Assembly: GCF_025971925.1 (NCBI RefSeq)
Contig: NZ_JAPDHV010000003.1
Span: 507,558-571,557 of the forward strand
DNA: 64,000 nt
Source: Chryseobacterium oryctis
Lineage (GTDB): Bacteria; Bacteroidota; Bacteroidia; Flavobacteriales; Weeksellaceae
Direction: 5' to 3'
Part shown: positions 53,237 through 61,958 of the stretch, piece by piece
How the letters are laid out: every line of letters starts with the position of its first letter
Numbering within the stretch: position 1 is the first letter of the stretch
Made by a program: the position numbers and the translations under genes
The notes under the pieces: model-generated
The model's database searches: none
What the model was told of the DNA's origin: nothing
Seen by the model: the letters and a program-made list of their open reading frames with translations, nothing else

Positions 53237-54253
53237 ATGAGCGACTCTATAATTTTAGGTATTGAATCGTCTTGCGACGACACATCAGCAGCTATCATCA
53301 AGGGAAATTCTATTCTTTCAAACATCGCCGCAAATCAGGCAATCCATAAAGAATATGGTGGTGTTGTTCCTGAACTAGCTTCGCGAGCGCACCAGCAAAA
53401 TATCATCCCCGTTGTTGAAAAATCTCTAACCAAAGCAAATATACAACAAAATGCAATTGCTGCTATAGGATTTACACGTGGCCCCGGACTTTTAGGTTCA
53501 CTTCTCGTGGGAACCTCTTTTGCCAAATCATTAGCAATGAGTTTAGACGTCCCTTTAATTGAAGTAAACCACCTTCAGGCACACATTTTAGCCCATTTCA
53601 TTGAAGATGCAAATCCTATGCCGCCAAAATTTCCATTTCTATGTCTTACAGTAAGCGGCGGTCACACCATGATTGTACTGGTAAAAGATTATTTCGATAT
53701 GGAAATCATCGGAAAAACGATTGATGATGCAGCAGGAGAAGCATTTGATAAAATTGGAAAAATTTTTGATTTAGATTATCCTGCAGGTCCTATTATTGAC
53801 AGACTCGCTAAAGAGGGAAATCCTGATGCTTTTAAATTCAATAAACCGAAATTAGACAATTACGATTATTCTTTTAGCGGAATTAAAACTTCGGTGTTAT
53901 ATTTCACTCAAAAAGAGGTAAAAAAAGACCCTGATTTTATTAAAAATAACATAAATGACTTGTGTGCTTCCGTTCAAAAATCAATCATTGAAATTTTAAT
54001 GAATAAACTTGAAAAAGCAACAAATGACTTAAACATAAAAGAAGTTGCCATTGCAGGTGGAGTTTCTGCTAATTCAGCATTGAGAAAGGCAATGCAGGAT
54101 AATCAGGAAAAATTTGGATGGAATATTTATATCCCAAAATTTGAATATACAACCGACAATGCCGCAATGATTGCAATGGTTGCCCAACTTAAATTTGAAA
54201 GAGGAGAATTTACAGATTTAAGAACTACTGCAACAGCCAAATATGACTTGTAG
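53237..54253 (+). CDS. tsaD: tRNA N6-threonylcarbamoyladenosine transferase component
   Basis: The 338-residue ASKHA-fold enzyme of the t6A pathway. Landmarks: LGIESSCDDTSAAI, FTRGPGLLGSLLVG, the metal motif VNHLQAHILAHF, LTVSGGHTMIV, DDAAGEAFDKIGK and AIAGGVSANSALR. It transfers the threonylcarbamoyl group to adenine-37 of ANN-decoding tRNAs with TsaB and TsaE. It is divergent from the tamB-like gene. Confidence 0.97.
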   Translation: MSDSIILGIESSCDDTSAAIIKGNSILSNIAANQAIHKEYGGVVPELASRAHQQNIIPVVEKSLTKANIQQNAIAAIGFTRGPGLLGSLLVGTSFAKSLAMSLDVPLIEVNHLQAHILAHFIEDANPMPPKFPFLCLTVSGGHTMIVLVKDYFDMEIIGKTIDDAAGEAFDKIGKIFDLDYPAGPIIDRLAKEGNPDAFKFNKPKLDNYDYSFSGIKTSVLYFTQKEVKKDPDFIKNNINDLCASVQKSIIEILMNKLEKATNDLNIKEVAIAGGVSANSALRKAMQDNQEKFGWNIYIPKFEYTTDNAAMIAMVAQLKFERGEFTDLRTTATAKYDL

Positions 54254-54333
54254 AGTTTAACTAGGCAACCTACCAATACATTAAAGAATCAAAAAATACT
54301 GGATTACTCACATTTTACGACTTTATACAAAAT

Positions 54334-55029
54334 ATGAAACTTTTTTACGGAGAAATTGAAGGAAATAAAGTAATTATAAATAGCGAAGAACAGCAGCACA
54401 TTGTAAAAGTTCTTCGTATGAAAGACGGTGAGGAAATCTATGTCACAGATGGAAAAGGAAATCTCGCTTCAGGAAAACTTGTAATAGAAGGCAAAAAAGC
54501 CAACATTCAAGTTTCTGAAATAAAAGCAAACTATCCTGAATTCAATCCCAAACTTCATATCGCAATTGCTCCAACAAAAAATATTGATCGTATAGAATTT
54601 TTCGTTGAGAAAGCTGTTGAAATGGGAATTTCAGAAATAACTATTTTACAAACTGAGAAAACGGAGCGTAAAAACATTAATATTGACAAACTGAGGAAGC
54701 AATCTATTGCTGCATCGAAGCAAAGTTTAAGATTTCATTTTCCAACGATAAACGACTCTACAAAACTTCAGGATTTTTTAAAGAACATAGACCCCGAAAC
54801 TACTTTTGTAGCACATTGTCACGAAAAACTGGAAAGATTAGAACTAAAAAAACTCCCAGAACTTAGAGAAATCACCTTCTTAATAGGCCCTGAAGGAGAT
54901 TTTTCAGAAAAAGAAATATCCTATTTATCCAACAATAAAATAAGAGCAATTTCTCTTGGAAACCAAAGACTTAGGACAGAAACAGCAGGAATATTTGTAG
55001 CAGCCTGGAACTACCACAATTTTAAATAA
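54334..55029 (+). CDS. rsmE: 16S rRNA (uracil1498-N3)-methyltransferase
   Basis: A 231-residue SPOUT-fold enzyme: N-terminal PUA-like part (EEQQHIVKVLRMKDGEEIYVTDGKG) and a knotted C-terminal domain (AIAPTKNIDRIEFFVEKAVEMGI, TERKNINIDKLRKQSIAASKQSLR, FLIGPEGDFSEKEI, SLGNQRLRTETAGIFVAAWN). Follows tsaD in the same direction after 80 bp; possibly co-transcribed. Confidence 0.95.
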   Translation: MKLFYGEIEGNKVIINSEEQQHIVKVLRMKDGEEIYVTDGKGNLASGKLVIEGKKANIQVSEIKANYPEFNPKLHIAIAPTKNIDRIEFFVEKAVEMGISEITILQTEKTERKNINIDKLRKQSIAASKQSLRFHFPTINDSTKLQDFLKNIDPETTFVAHCHEKLERLELKKLPELREITFLIGPEGDFSEKEISYLSNNKIRAISLGNQRLRTETAGIFVAAWNYHNFK

Positions 55030-55090
55030 CTATTCATAATTAAATATATTAACTAATTTTTTAATATTTTAGCTAATAAATCTTTTAATC

Positions 55091-57130
55091 ATGAATAAAC
55101 CATTATTATTTTTATTTTTTCTCACATTTAAATTATTTTTTTCACAACTAGACAATACACATTATTTACAACCTATTATTTTTGGCATATACAATGCAAA
55201 TACAATTACTGAGGAATATATCTACTTATCAACTCCTACCATTACCAATATTACCGTAAATGTAAGAATGGCAGACGGAGTAACAATACCGAGACTTTCC
55301 GTTTATAACATTAATGCAGCAACCAGCACTATAGTTACAAACGGAACAGTTACATTCTCTAATACCACCCCTGTAAGATTATCAATAGTTAATGCATCTA
55401 ATACTGTATTAACACCCGGCACCTCACCTATTACTATCGCAACTACAAGAGCTGGAACTATAATTCCGGCAAACATTGGAGGATTAATATTTCAGTCTAC
55501 TGATGAGTTTTTTGTCAATTACAGAGGACAGAGTGACTCACAGGCAGGTTCAGCCCTTACAAAAGGAAAAATAGCTCTCGGAAAAACTTTTTTCTGGGGA
55601 GGAACTCCCACAGAACTGACAACAACCGTTACCGAAGTGGGAAATATGGTATCTATTATGGCAACAGAAAATAATACTGTAGTTACAATTTCTAATATTA
55701 AAGCAGGAACAGAATTTATTAATGGTACTAACTCGACACCAATCACCGGAACATCTTTAACAAGAACTTTACAAAAAGGACAATCATTCGTTCTTTATGC
55801 AAAAGTAAAATCTGGAGTACTAAGTATGCAAGACAAAGGCTGGCTAGGTGCTAAAATTACATCTGATAAAAATATTGCAGTTACCGTAGGAGGATTAATG
55901 CAGCAAGGAGACATAGACACAGGAACAACTACTCCCAATCGTGACTTTGCTGTTGACCAGCTCGTTCCCGTAGAGCAACTAGGTAATGAATATGTTGTAA
56001 TGCAAGGAAATGGAGGAGCCTATGAAAAAGTAATTGTAATAGCCACAGAAGCCAATACAACAGTAAGCCTGAACGGTAATACAGGAGTTAATTACACACT
56101 AGCGAGTGCCGGAAACTATGCCACTATACCTGCAACATTCTTTACCAATAAAAACATGTACATTAAAACCAATAAATCTGTATATGTTTTTCATAAAATA
56201 TATGGCGCAGCAGCTTTAAATACAAATAGTTTTATGTTTATTCCTCCATTGTCATGTTTTGGACAGTCATCTGTAAACATGATTCCTGATGCCAAACAAA
56301 TAGGAGACACCGTTTATGGCAATACTGAACTTGCTGTTCTTGCGGCTGCCGGAGCTGCAAACGAACCGGTAGTTACGTTAAATGGTAGTGTTGTAGTATC
56401 TCCCATTACAGGTGGTTCAAATATCGCTGTGCCAGGAAATCCAAACTGGAGAAGCTACAGATATAATATAGCAGCAGCAACAGGAAGGAACCTTAGAATT
56501 TCCTCTGCAGGAACAATACAGGCTGAATTAATAGGAGCAAGTGGTGCTGCAGGATTTGGAGGATATTACTCAGGGTTCGGAACGGCACCAATCGTTACAA
56601 TAGACGTAGGAAGTAGCCCTACAACCACAAGACCTTGTACAGGAACTACAGGAACCTCATCATTAGCATTATCAACAACACCAGGACTAGGAGCTTATCA
56701 ATGGTACAAAAACGGAGCTGCTATATCTGGAGCTACTAATAGCACCTATACCATTCCTTTAACAGATGCTACTCCTGCTGAATATAATGTAATAGTAACA
56801 CCTCCCGGAGGATGCTTAATTTACTCGAATGTAGTAAAATCATACGCTTGCCCATGTTACAAACCTGGAGCAACAGGAACTCCTGAAATTACTAAAATTG
56901 GCATCTCAACAAGAGCTGAAAAGAGTGCAGCCAATTGGCCAGCTGATGTAAATAATGCTTTTCTCGCTCTAGAATCTAACGATAAAGGGCTTGTAATTAC
57001 AAGAATTCCTGATCCAGAAACATCAATTACAGAACCTGTAGACGGGATGATTGTATTTGATACGGATGAAGTATGCTTAAAAATATATGACGGAACCCAG
57101 TGGACTCGTATTAACCAAACATGCAATTAA
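55091..57130 (+). CDS. secreted IgGFc-binding-like adhesin with Ig-like domain
   Basis: The 679-residue exported protein (signal peptide ending FFSQ) contains, at about 140-400, the IgGFc-binding N-terminal type fold (ATEANTTVSLNGN, TNKNMYIKTNKSVYVFHKIYG, FIPPLSCFGQSSVNMIPDA). An Ig-like domain follows (YQWYKNGAAISGATNSTYTIPLTD), then a C-terminal module (ALESNDKGLVITRIPDP..VDGMIVFDTDEVCLKIYDGTQWTRI). It looks like a surface or matrix protein. No T9SS sorting signal is evident. The next gene carries the same C-terminal module twice. Confidence 0.8.
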   Translation: MNKPLLFLFFLTFKLFFSQLDNTHYLQPIIFGIYNANTITEEYIYLSTPTITNITVNVRMADGVTIPRLSVYNINAATSTIVTNGTVTFSNTTPVRLSIVNASNTVLTPGTSPITIATTRAGTIIPANIGGLIFQSTDEFFVNYRGQSDSQAGSALTKGKIALGKTFFWGGTPTELTTTVTEVGNMVSIMATENNTVVTISNIKAGTEFINGTNSTPITGTSLTRTLQKGQSFVLYAKVKSGVLSMQDKGWLGAKITSDKNIAVTVGGLMQQGDIDTGTTTPNRDFAVDQLVPVEQLGNEYVVMQGNGGAYEKVIVIATEANTTVSLNGNTGVNYTLASAGNYATIPATFFTNKNMYIKTNKSVYVFHKIYGAAALNTNSFMFIPPLSCFGQSSVNMIPDAKQIGDTVYGNTELAVLAAAGAANEPVVTLNGSVVVSPITGGSNIAVPGNPNWRSYRYNIAAATGRNLRISSAGTIQAELIGASGAAGFGGYYSGFGTAPIVTIDVGSSPTTTRPCTGTTGTSSLALSTTPGLGAYQWYKNGAAISGATNSTYTIPLTDATPAEYNVIVTPPGGCLIYSNVVKSYACPCYKPGATGTPEITKIGISTRAEKSAANWPADVNNAFLALESNDKGLVITRIPDPETSITEPVDGMIVFDTDEVCLKIYDGTQWTRINQTCN

Positions 57131-57132
57131 TT

Positions 57133-57648
57133 ATGAAAACAATTATATCTATCACTCTATTTTTTTTATCAATAACTACAAACGCTCAAGTGGGCTTTGA
57201 TACAGCCACTATCGAAGGAAGTGGTTTAGTTGATTTCCCAGCCGGTACAACCAAAGGAATCATATTACCACAAGTAAATGATGTTACTACCATGACTGAA
57301 ACTTCTCAGGGGACATTTGTTTTTGATGGCTCAACCGCCAAGGTAAAATATTACGATGGTGTGGACTGGATAGAGCTAACCGGAAAAACTGGAGCAGTAA
57401 ATACATTACTCCCAGGAGCTGAGAAGGATCAATCTATCGGGGTTATTATTGGCGGGGCAGAATCTGATGCAAAAAAAGGTGTATTAGTCTTAGAGTCTGC
57501 TGACAAAGCTATGATTTTACCTAAAGTCATAAATCCTGTAGTTAATGTAAAATCTCCTACTGCAGGAATGATGTGCTACGACCCTGAAAAAAAATTAGTT
57601 TGTTTTTATGATGGTGTTGAATGGGCCTTTTGGGGAAATATCGATTAA
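57133..57648 (+). CDS. small secreted protein with two copies of the adhesin C-terminal module
   Basis: The start at 57133 (MKTIISITLFFLSITTNAQ, a signal peptide) is chosen over 57121, which lies within the preceding stop region. The 171-residue protein holds two related units: GTTKGIILPQV..GTFVFDGSTAKVKYYDGVDWIEL and SADKAMILPKV..AGMMCYDPEKKLVCFYDGVEWAFW. The same unit closes the upstream adhesin-like protein. It starts 2 bp after that gene, so they form an operon and may act together at the cell surface. Function unknown. Confidence 0.75.
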   Translation: MKTIISITLFFLSITTNAQVGFDTATIEGSGLVDFPAGTTKGIILPQVNDVTTMTETSQGTFVFDGSTAKVKYYDGVDWIELTGKTGAVNTLLPGAEKDQSIGVIIGGAESDAKKGVLVLESADKAMILPKVINPVVNVKSPTAGMMCYDPEKKLVCFYDGVEWAFWGNID

Positions 57649-57669
57649 TCTAACTCTTTCAAATAAATT

Positions 57670-57701
57670 GAGCGTAGAAACACTCTACGCTCTTTTTTTT
57701 T
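57670..57701 (+). terminator. terminator of the adhesin operon
   Basis: GAGCGTAGA / TCTACGCTC nine-base stem with 5-base loop and T9 tail. Confidence 0.95.
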
Positions 57702-57708
57702 ACTTTAT

Positions 57709-58386
57709 TTAAAACAAATGTTTTAGTTTATTATCTCTTAGGTATTTTTCAAAAATCTGCTGTCCGCTTCTCATAGAGTTTACTGCCCAACGGATTTTCA
57801 TCCGCAATAGCTTTTCCTCACTTAATTTATAATCAATATTCGATTTTAGTAGCTTTTGCTTTAGTTCATACATACAAATTCCTGCCGCCACAGAAACATT
57901 AAAACTTTTCGTAAAACCATACATAGGAATTGCCAATGTTTCATCTGCAAAATCAATTACTTCCTCAGAAACACCTTTAAGTTCAGTTCCGAAAACTAGG
58001 GCAATCGGCTCCGTAATTTGATAATCAGGAAGCATAACCGCATTTTTCTCTAATGAAACGGCTAAAATTTTATATCCTCTGTCTTTAATATTCTGTAATG
58101 AAGCAATATTTTGAGGCATTTTTTCTACCTCAACCCACGTTTCAGCACCTTTAGTCACGGTAAGATTCGGATTAAAAACATTCTCCTCCTCCATCGCAAC
58201 AACTTTATGAAAACCGCATGCCTCAACCGACCTGATAATAGCTGCCGCATTTCTAAATTGATATACATCATCCATCACAGGAAGTACAAAATCTGAGCTT
58301 TCCTGAGAAAAATGTTCAATTTTCGTTAATCTTTCTTCTGTTAAAAACTGTTTTAAATACTCAAAAGTTTGCGCTAAATCTTTCAT
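57709..58386 (-). CDS. trmH: SpoU/TrmH family RNA methyltransferase
   Basis: The 225-residue SPOUT methyltransferase has motif 1 QFRNAAAIIRSVEACGF, motif 2 LVFGTELKGVSEEVIDFADETLAIPMYGFTKSFNVSVAAGI and the C-terminal TrmH tail RMKIRWAVNSMRSGQQIFEKYL. It probably makes 2'-O-methylguanosine-18 in tRNA. Convergent with the adhesin operon. Assignment to TrmH itself, as opposed to another SpoU enzyme, rests on the tail. Confidence 0.85.
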   Translation of the reverse strand: MKDLAQTFEYLKQFLTEERLTKIEHFSQESSDFVLPVMDDVYQFRNAAAIIRSVEACGFHKVVAMEEENVFNPNLTVTKGAETWVEVEKMPQNIASLQNIKDRGYKILAVSLEKNAVMLPDYQITEPIALVFGTELKGVSEEVIDFADETLAIPMYGFTKSFNVSVAAGICMYELKQKLLKSNIDYKLSEEKLLRMKIRWAVNSMRSGQQIFEKYLRDNKLKHLF

Positions 58387-58466
58387 CTATTTTCAAATCT
58401 TTGCAAATTAACGTAATTTTGAGGAATGAACCTGATAAAGGCTCGAAAATCTAATAAAAGTACTAC

Positions 58467-59483
58467 ATGAAACGAAAAGTTCTGTTGATATATACCGGTG
58501 GAACCATTGGTATGGAAAAGGATTATGAAACCGGAAGCCTTCGTGCATTTGATTTTGGAAATATTTTTGAAAAAATGCCCGAAATGAAGTTGATGGAATG
58601 CGAAGTATACGTTCATCCTTTTGCCAAACCTCTCGACTCTTCTGATATGGGACCAAAAGAATGGAAAGTCATTGCTCATTATATTCACAAGAATTATGAA
58701 AAATATGACGGATTCTTGGTTCTCCACGGCACAGACACTATGTCTTATACTGCTTCTGCATTAAGTTTCATGTTAAAAGGATTGAAAAAACCAGTTATTT
58801 TAACAGGTTCTCAGCTTCCGATTGGGGATTTAAGAACAGATGCAAAAGAAAACCTTTTAACGAGTATATATTACGCAAGTTTATATGAAAATGATGAAGC
58901 AGTCATACAGGAGGTTGCCATTTATTTTGAATACAAATTACTAAGAGGAAACAGAACCTTAAAATATTCAGCTGAGTACTTTGATGCATATGCCAGTCCC
59001 AACTACCCTATTCTTGGACAATCTGGTGTACATTTGAATATTATTAAGGATAATCTTCACCGTTGCAATTCTGAGATAGAATTTCATGTAGACGACCATA
59101 TTTGTGAAGATATTTTGTTTTGGAGAATTTTTCCAGGAATGAGCTTGAATCATTTCAAGGAAATTCCGAAAATGAAAGTCCTTATCCTTCAGGTTTTTGG
59201 TTCAGGAACTATTTTCAGCAGTGAGAAAACACTGGAAACACTTCAACAGATTAGAAATAATGGTACTGAAATAGTAGTTGTAAGTCAGTGTATTTCAGGT
59301 GGAATTACATTTGGAAAATACGAAAACTCTAATATTTTCTCAAAAATTGGTGCAATAAGCGGAAAAGACATTACAGCAGAAAGTGCCATTACAAAATCTA
59401 TGCATCTCATTGATAACCCAAATTACCAAGGAAATTTTGCTGATAATTTCACTAAAAGTCTTTGTGGTGAAATTTCCGAGTAA
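58467..59483 (+). CDS. ansA: type I L-asparaginase
   Basis: A 338-residue cytoplasmic asparaginase. Catalytic residues appear in LLIYTGGTIGM (nucleophile Thr), VLHGTDTMSYTASALSFML (Thr-Asp pair) and LTGSQLPIGDLRTDAKENL (Lys). No signal peptide, consistent with the low-affinity cytoplasmic type. A TAATTTTG box (58414-58421) precedes it. Asparagine synthetase asnB also lies in this window but is not linked. Confidence 0.93.
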   Translation: MKRKVLLIYTGGTIGMEKDYETGSLRAFDFGNIFEKMPEMKLMECEVYVHPFAKPLDSSDMGPKEWKVIAHYIHKNYEKYDGFLVLHGTDTMSYTASALSFMLKGLKKPVILTGSQLPIGDLRTDAKENLLTSIYYASLYENDEAVIQEVAIYFEYKLLRGNRTLKYSAEYFDAYASPNYPILGQSGVHLNIIKDNLHRCNSEIEFHVDDHICEDILFWRIFPGMSLNHFKEIPKMKVLILQVFGSGTIFSSEKTLETLQQIRNNGTEIVVVSQCISGGITFGKYENSNIFSKIGAISGKDITAESAITKSMHLIDNPNYQGNFADNFTKSLCGEISE

Positions 59484-59496
59484 TCGAACAAATAAT

Positions 59497-59526
59497 TTGC
59501 AGATTCAATAAAATAACATATTTTTG
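59497..59526 (+). promoter_or_regulatory. promoter of tRNA-Ser
   Basis: TTG at 59497-59499, 19-base spacer, TATTTTTG at 59519-59526; the tRNA begins 12 bases later. Confidence 0.7.
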
Positions 59527-59537
59527 CAATCTCAAAA

Positions 59538-59624
59538 AGAAAGGTGTCCGAGTGGTTGAAGGAGCTACCCTGGAAAGGTAGTATACGGGTAACTGTATCG
59601 AGGGTTCGAATCCCTTCCTTTCTG
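59538..59624 (+). tRNA. tRNA-Ser (GGA)
   Basis: AGAAAGG and CCTTTCT form a perfect 7-bp acceptor stem, G is the discriminator base. The anticodon stem CTACC/GGTAG closes the loop CTGGAAA with anticodon GGA, a long variable arm (TATAC...GTAT) marks it as a class II tRNA, and the T arm has TTCGAAT. CCA is not fully encoded. It borders the second accessory block. Confidence 0.96.
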
Positions 59625-59630
59625 CAAATC

Positions 59631-59664
59631 AAAGTCTTAAGTTTTTAAACTTAAGACTTTTTTA
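59631..59664 (+). terminator. terminator of tRNA-Ser
   Basis: Fourteen-base perfect stem AAAGTCTTAAGTTT / AAACTTAAGACTTT with T-run. Confidence 0.92.
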
Positions 59665-59686
59665 GATTTATCTTTTAAACACAAAT

Positions 59687-60283
59687 TTGATGAACCCCCT
59701 CAACACGTTAAAAAAATTTTTTAATACTTTTCTCTTTTTTAATTGTCTGAATCTTTTTTTATTTGGGAAAGAATATTCGAGATATTTTAACAGATACCAT
59801 TACTCTCGTGACCATTCTCCGACTATCATTTATATATTGATTATATTGTCTATTTTATCAGCATTATATTTTTTATATAGATATATTTCGAAAACCACAG
59901 CTTATAAAACCAGAGAGTTTAATAATGATATTCGGATTGATAATTTGCTTGATAATGGAATTAAAATAGAAATTAATTTATTAAATTCAATAACCCAAAT
60001 CTGGCAAAAAGAAGTTAATGATGACAACGACCTCCAAAGTGCTATCAATGTTTTTATTCCTTTTTATTGGATTAAGAGAAACTTATTTTATCAATCTAAA
60101 AAATTCGAAACTTGTGTAAGATTAGCGTATGAAGTAAATGATCAGCATTTTTACAAGGAAATAATACTCCCTCATTCTATAGAAACTGTCACTACTTATT
60201 TCCAAATGCAAAAATATACATCTCTTTATTATGACAAAGATTTCCCTGAAAATTGTATTGTAGATTTACAGTTTATCAATTAA
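59687..60283 (+). CDS. membrane protein of unknown function
   Basis: A 198-residue protein with one clear membrane helix (about 48-67, IIYILIILSILSALYFLYRYI) and a possible N-terminal hydrophobic stretch. The C-terminal 120 residues are soluble, with aromatic and charged residues and no recognised motif. It lies between tRNA-Ser and the VgrG remnant, convergent with the minus-strand accessory block. AT-rich cargo-like composition. Function unknown. Confidence 0.65.
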   Translation: MMNPLNTLKKFFNTFLFFNCLNLFLFGKEYSRYFNRYHYSRDHSPTIIYILIILSILSALYFLYRYISKTTAYKTREFNNDIRIDNLLDNGIKIEINLLNSITQIWQKEVNDDNDLQSAINVFIPFYWIKRNLFYQSKKFETCVRLAYEVNDQHFYKEIILPHSIETVTTYFQMQKYTSLYYDKDFPENCIVDLQFIN

Positions 60284-60315
60284 CAATTTCTTTGAATTTC
60301 CCTCTTTGTGAAAGA

Positions 60316-60664
60316 TTAAACCTTAAATTTTTGCATTATATTCCTTCCTGCGGTAATGGTGACATTTTCCCCTGCCGTGAACGTTATATTCTTCGGCGCG
60401 TTCTCATTAATGTTTCCTGCTCCATCCATCAGATAAGTGTTTCCGCTTGGGTCTTCGATGAAAACTGAGCCTTCTGCATCGTTCAGAATAATCTTCGTTC
60501 CGCTTCTTGTGTGGATGACTTTTTTATCATTTCCTGAAGTGTGGTAGGAACTTGTTTCGCTACCGTTATAATGTGTTCCCATTACAAAGGGTTTCTCGGC
60601 ATTTTGAGATTCAAATCCGACTAAAACTTCTTCCCCGATTTCTGGAATGAAATTAATAAGAGAT
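60316..60664 (-). pseudogene. VgrG fragment, truncated at both ends
   Basis: The minus strand frame reads INFIPEIGEEVLVGFESQN, AEKPFVMGTHYNGSE, HTRSGTKIILNDAEGSVFIED and TYLMDGAGNINENAPKNITFTAG, the end of the VgrG gp5/OB-fold and the start of its needle domain as in Bacteroidota T6SS spikes. The upstream stop TAA at about 60665 leaves no start codon for the full fragment, and after TAGRNI the frame leaves VgrG and stops at once (MQKFKV). An ATG at 60582 could give 88 residues, but this is clearly a remnant. Confidence 0.85.
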
Positions 60665-60695
60665 TAATACTTTAATAATATTAACTTTATAATAG

Positions 60696-61175
60696 TTATC
60701 TAATCAACATTATTTTATCCTTTACTTGTTTTCTCACTATGAAAAAAAAGAAAAAGTAAAATATAAGACTAAAGGCAATAAATAGTATAGAATAATCTAA
60801 GTCTTCGTCTTTTATGCTTTGAGATATTTTTTTGATATTCAAAAAAGAAAAGGCAATAAAAATAAGAGATATTAAATATAATACTATTGAAAATACTGGG
60901 CTATTGGTAAATACAAATAGAGAAATTACATATATCGCAAAAGCAATAATAGAGTTTGAATTATATTTTTTGTACTCATCTAGAGCATTATCAAATTTAT
61001 TATTCTCTAAATTTCCAGAAAGTTGAAGTATTTCTTGTTTAATTCCTCTCTCCTCTAAAATTTTAATTGCTGATTCGCGTAACTCAACCGGATAGCCATA
61101 TTGTTTGTAGTTCTTAACAACATCTATTAATAAGTTGGTTTGCATATTTTTTAGTTTGTCAATTCTATTGTCCAT
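60696..61175 (-). CDS. small membrane protein of the second accessory block
   Basis: A 159-residue protein: residues 1-65 soluble and helical (MQTNLLIDVVKNYKQYGYPVEL, SAIKILEERGIKQEIL), then three or four hydrophobic helices (about 73-92, 95-113, 127-146). No recognised motif. It starts 6 bp after the second LRR lipoprotein gene, so it belongs to the same operon. It could be a membrane-located accessory or protector protein, by inference. Function unknown. Confidence 0.7.
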   Translation of the reverse strand: MDNRIDKLKNMQTNLLIDVVKNYKQYGYPVELRESAIKILEERGIKQEILQLSGNLENNKFDNALDEYKKYNSNSIIAFAIYVISLFVFTNSPVFSIVLYLISLIFIAFSFLNIKKISQSIKDEDLDYSILFIAFSLIFYFFFFFIVRKQVKDKIMLIR

Positions 61176-61181
61176 GGCTTA

Positions 61182-61958
61182 TTATTCATCATAATGAAAA
61201 CTAATATTTTTTTCATTACAAATAGCTTTTACTTCTTTGTAATTTTTTAACTTTAATCTTCTAGCATCAATGGTTTCCAATTTAGGAGCATTTAATATTT
61301 CAAGAGGAAATTCTGTCAGCTGAGTTCCTGAAACGTTGAGCCAGTCTAAATTTTGTAGATTGCCTAAGCAACTTGGAAGCTCTTTTATTTTTGTATTTTC
61401 TAACACCAAAGTTTCCAATTTTTGTAATTTACAGAAATCAATATGCAAATTACTTATCAAAGTATTATCTAATCTTATACTTTCTAAATTTACAAAATGA
61501 CTTATTTTATTATCAATAGAGATAATTGGATTATTTCTTAAATCAAGATAAGTTAAACTTGTAAGGTCATAAAAAGAATTTGGTAGCATTGAAACCATAT
61601 TATTTTTAATATCAAATTGCACTAAGTTCGATAACTTTCCAATGGTTAAAGGAATTTTATTTATTTTTTTATTTTTCTCATTTACAACAAGAAAAATTCT
61701 TACCTTATTAAATTCTCCTATCCAATTTGGTATATAATTTACCTCATTCATTGCTATTGTTCTAAGATTTTTAAGACGCAGATAAGTTAAAGAATCTCTT
61801 TTATCCCATAAAGAATCTAAAACCATAGTTTTAGTATCTTCAATAGGAAATTGTCTTAAAAATTTTTCTTTTTCATCAAAAGGAGAATTGTTATATTTCT
61901 GACAGGAATATAATAATGGAAACAATAACACCAACCAAAGAAATTTATTATTCATCAT
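61182..61958 (-). CDS. leucine-rich-repeat lipoprotein (second copy)
   Basis: A 258-residue lipoprotein (lipobox PLLYSCQKY, Cys at about 20) followed by about seven LRR units from residue 80 (IPLTIGKLSNLVQFDIKNN, LTSLTYLDLRNNPI, LQKLETLVLENTKI, LQNLDWLNVSGTQL). It is a paralogue of the next upstream gene with the same N-terminal block CQKYNNSPFDEKEK and the same YDE end. Its start lies 11 bp inside that gene. LRR surfaces bind proteins; as a periplasmic lipoprotein downstream of a large delivered-type protein it is a candidate immunity factor. Confidence 0.8.
   Translation of the reverse strand: MMNNKFLWLVLLFPLLYSCQKYNNSPFDEKEKFLRQFPIEDTKTMVLDSLWDKRDSLTYLRLKNLRTIAMNEVNYIPNWIGEFNKVRIFLVVNEKNKKINKIPLTIGKLSNLVQFDIKNNMVSMLPNSFYDLTSLTYLDLRNNPIISIDNKISHFVNLESIRLDNTLISNLHIDFCKLQKLETLVLENTKIKELPSCLGNLQNLDWLNVSGTQLTEFPLEILNAPKLETIDARRLKLKNYKEVKAICNEKNISFHYDE

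Noticed and set aside
53233..53325. Longer start for the tamB-like gene at 53325
   Set aside because: The extra 31 codons run antisense through the first codons of tsaD, which has an unmistakable N-terminus; MAKLEN at 53232 is the sensible start.
55519..55746. Minus-strand frames inside the adhesin-like gene
   Set aside because: Open only because of the repetitive Thr/Ala codons of the plus-strand gene; no start context and no known protein features.
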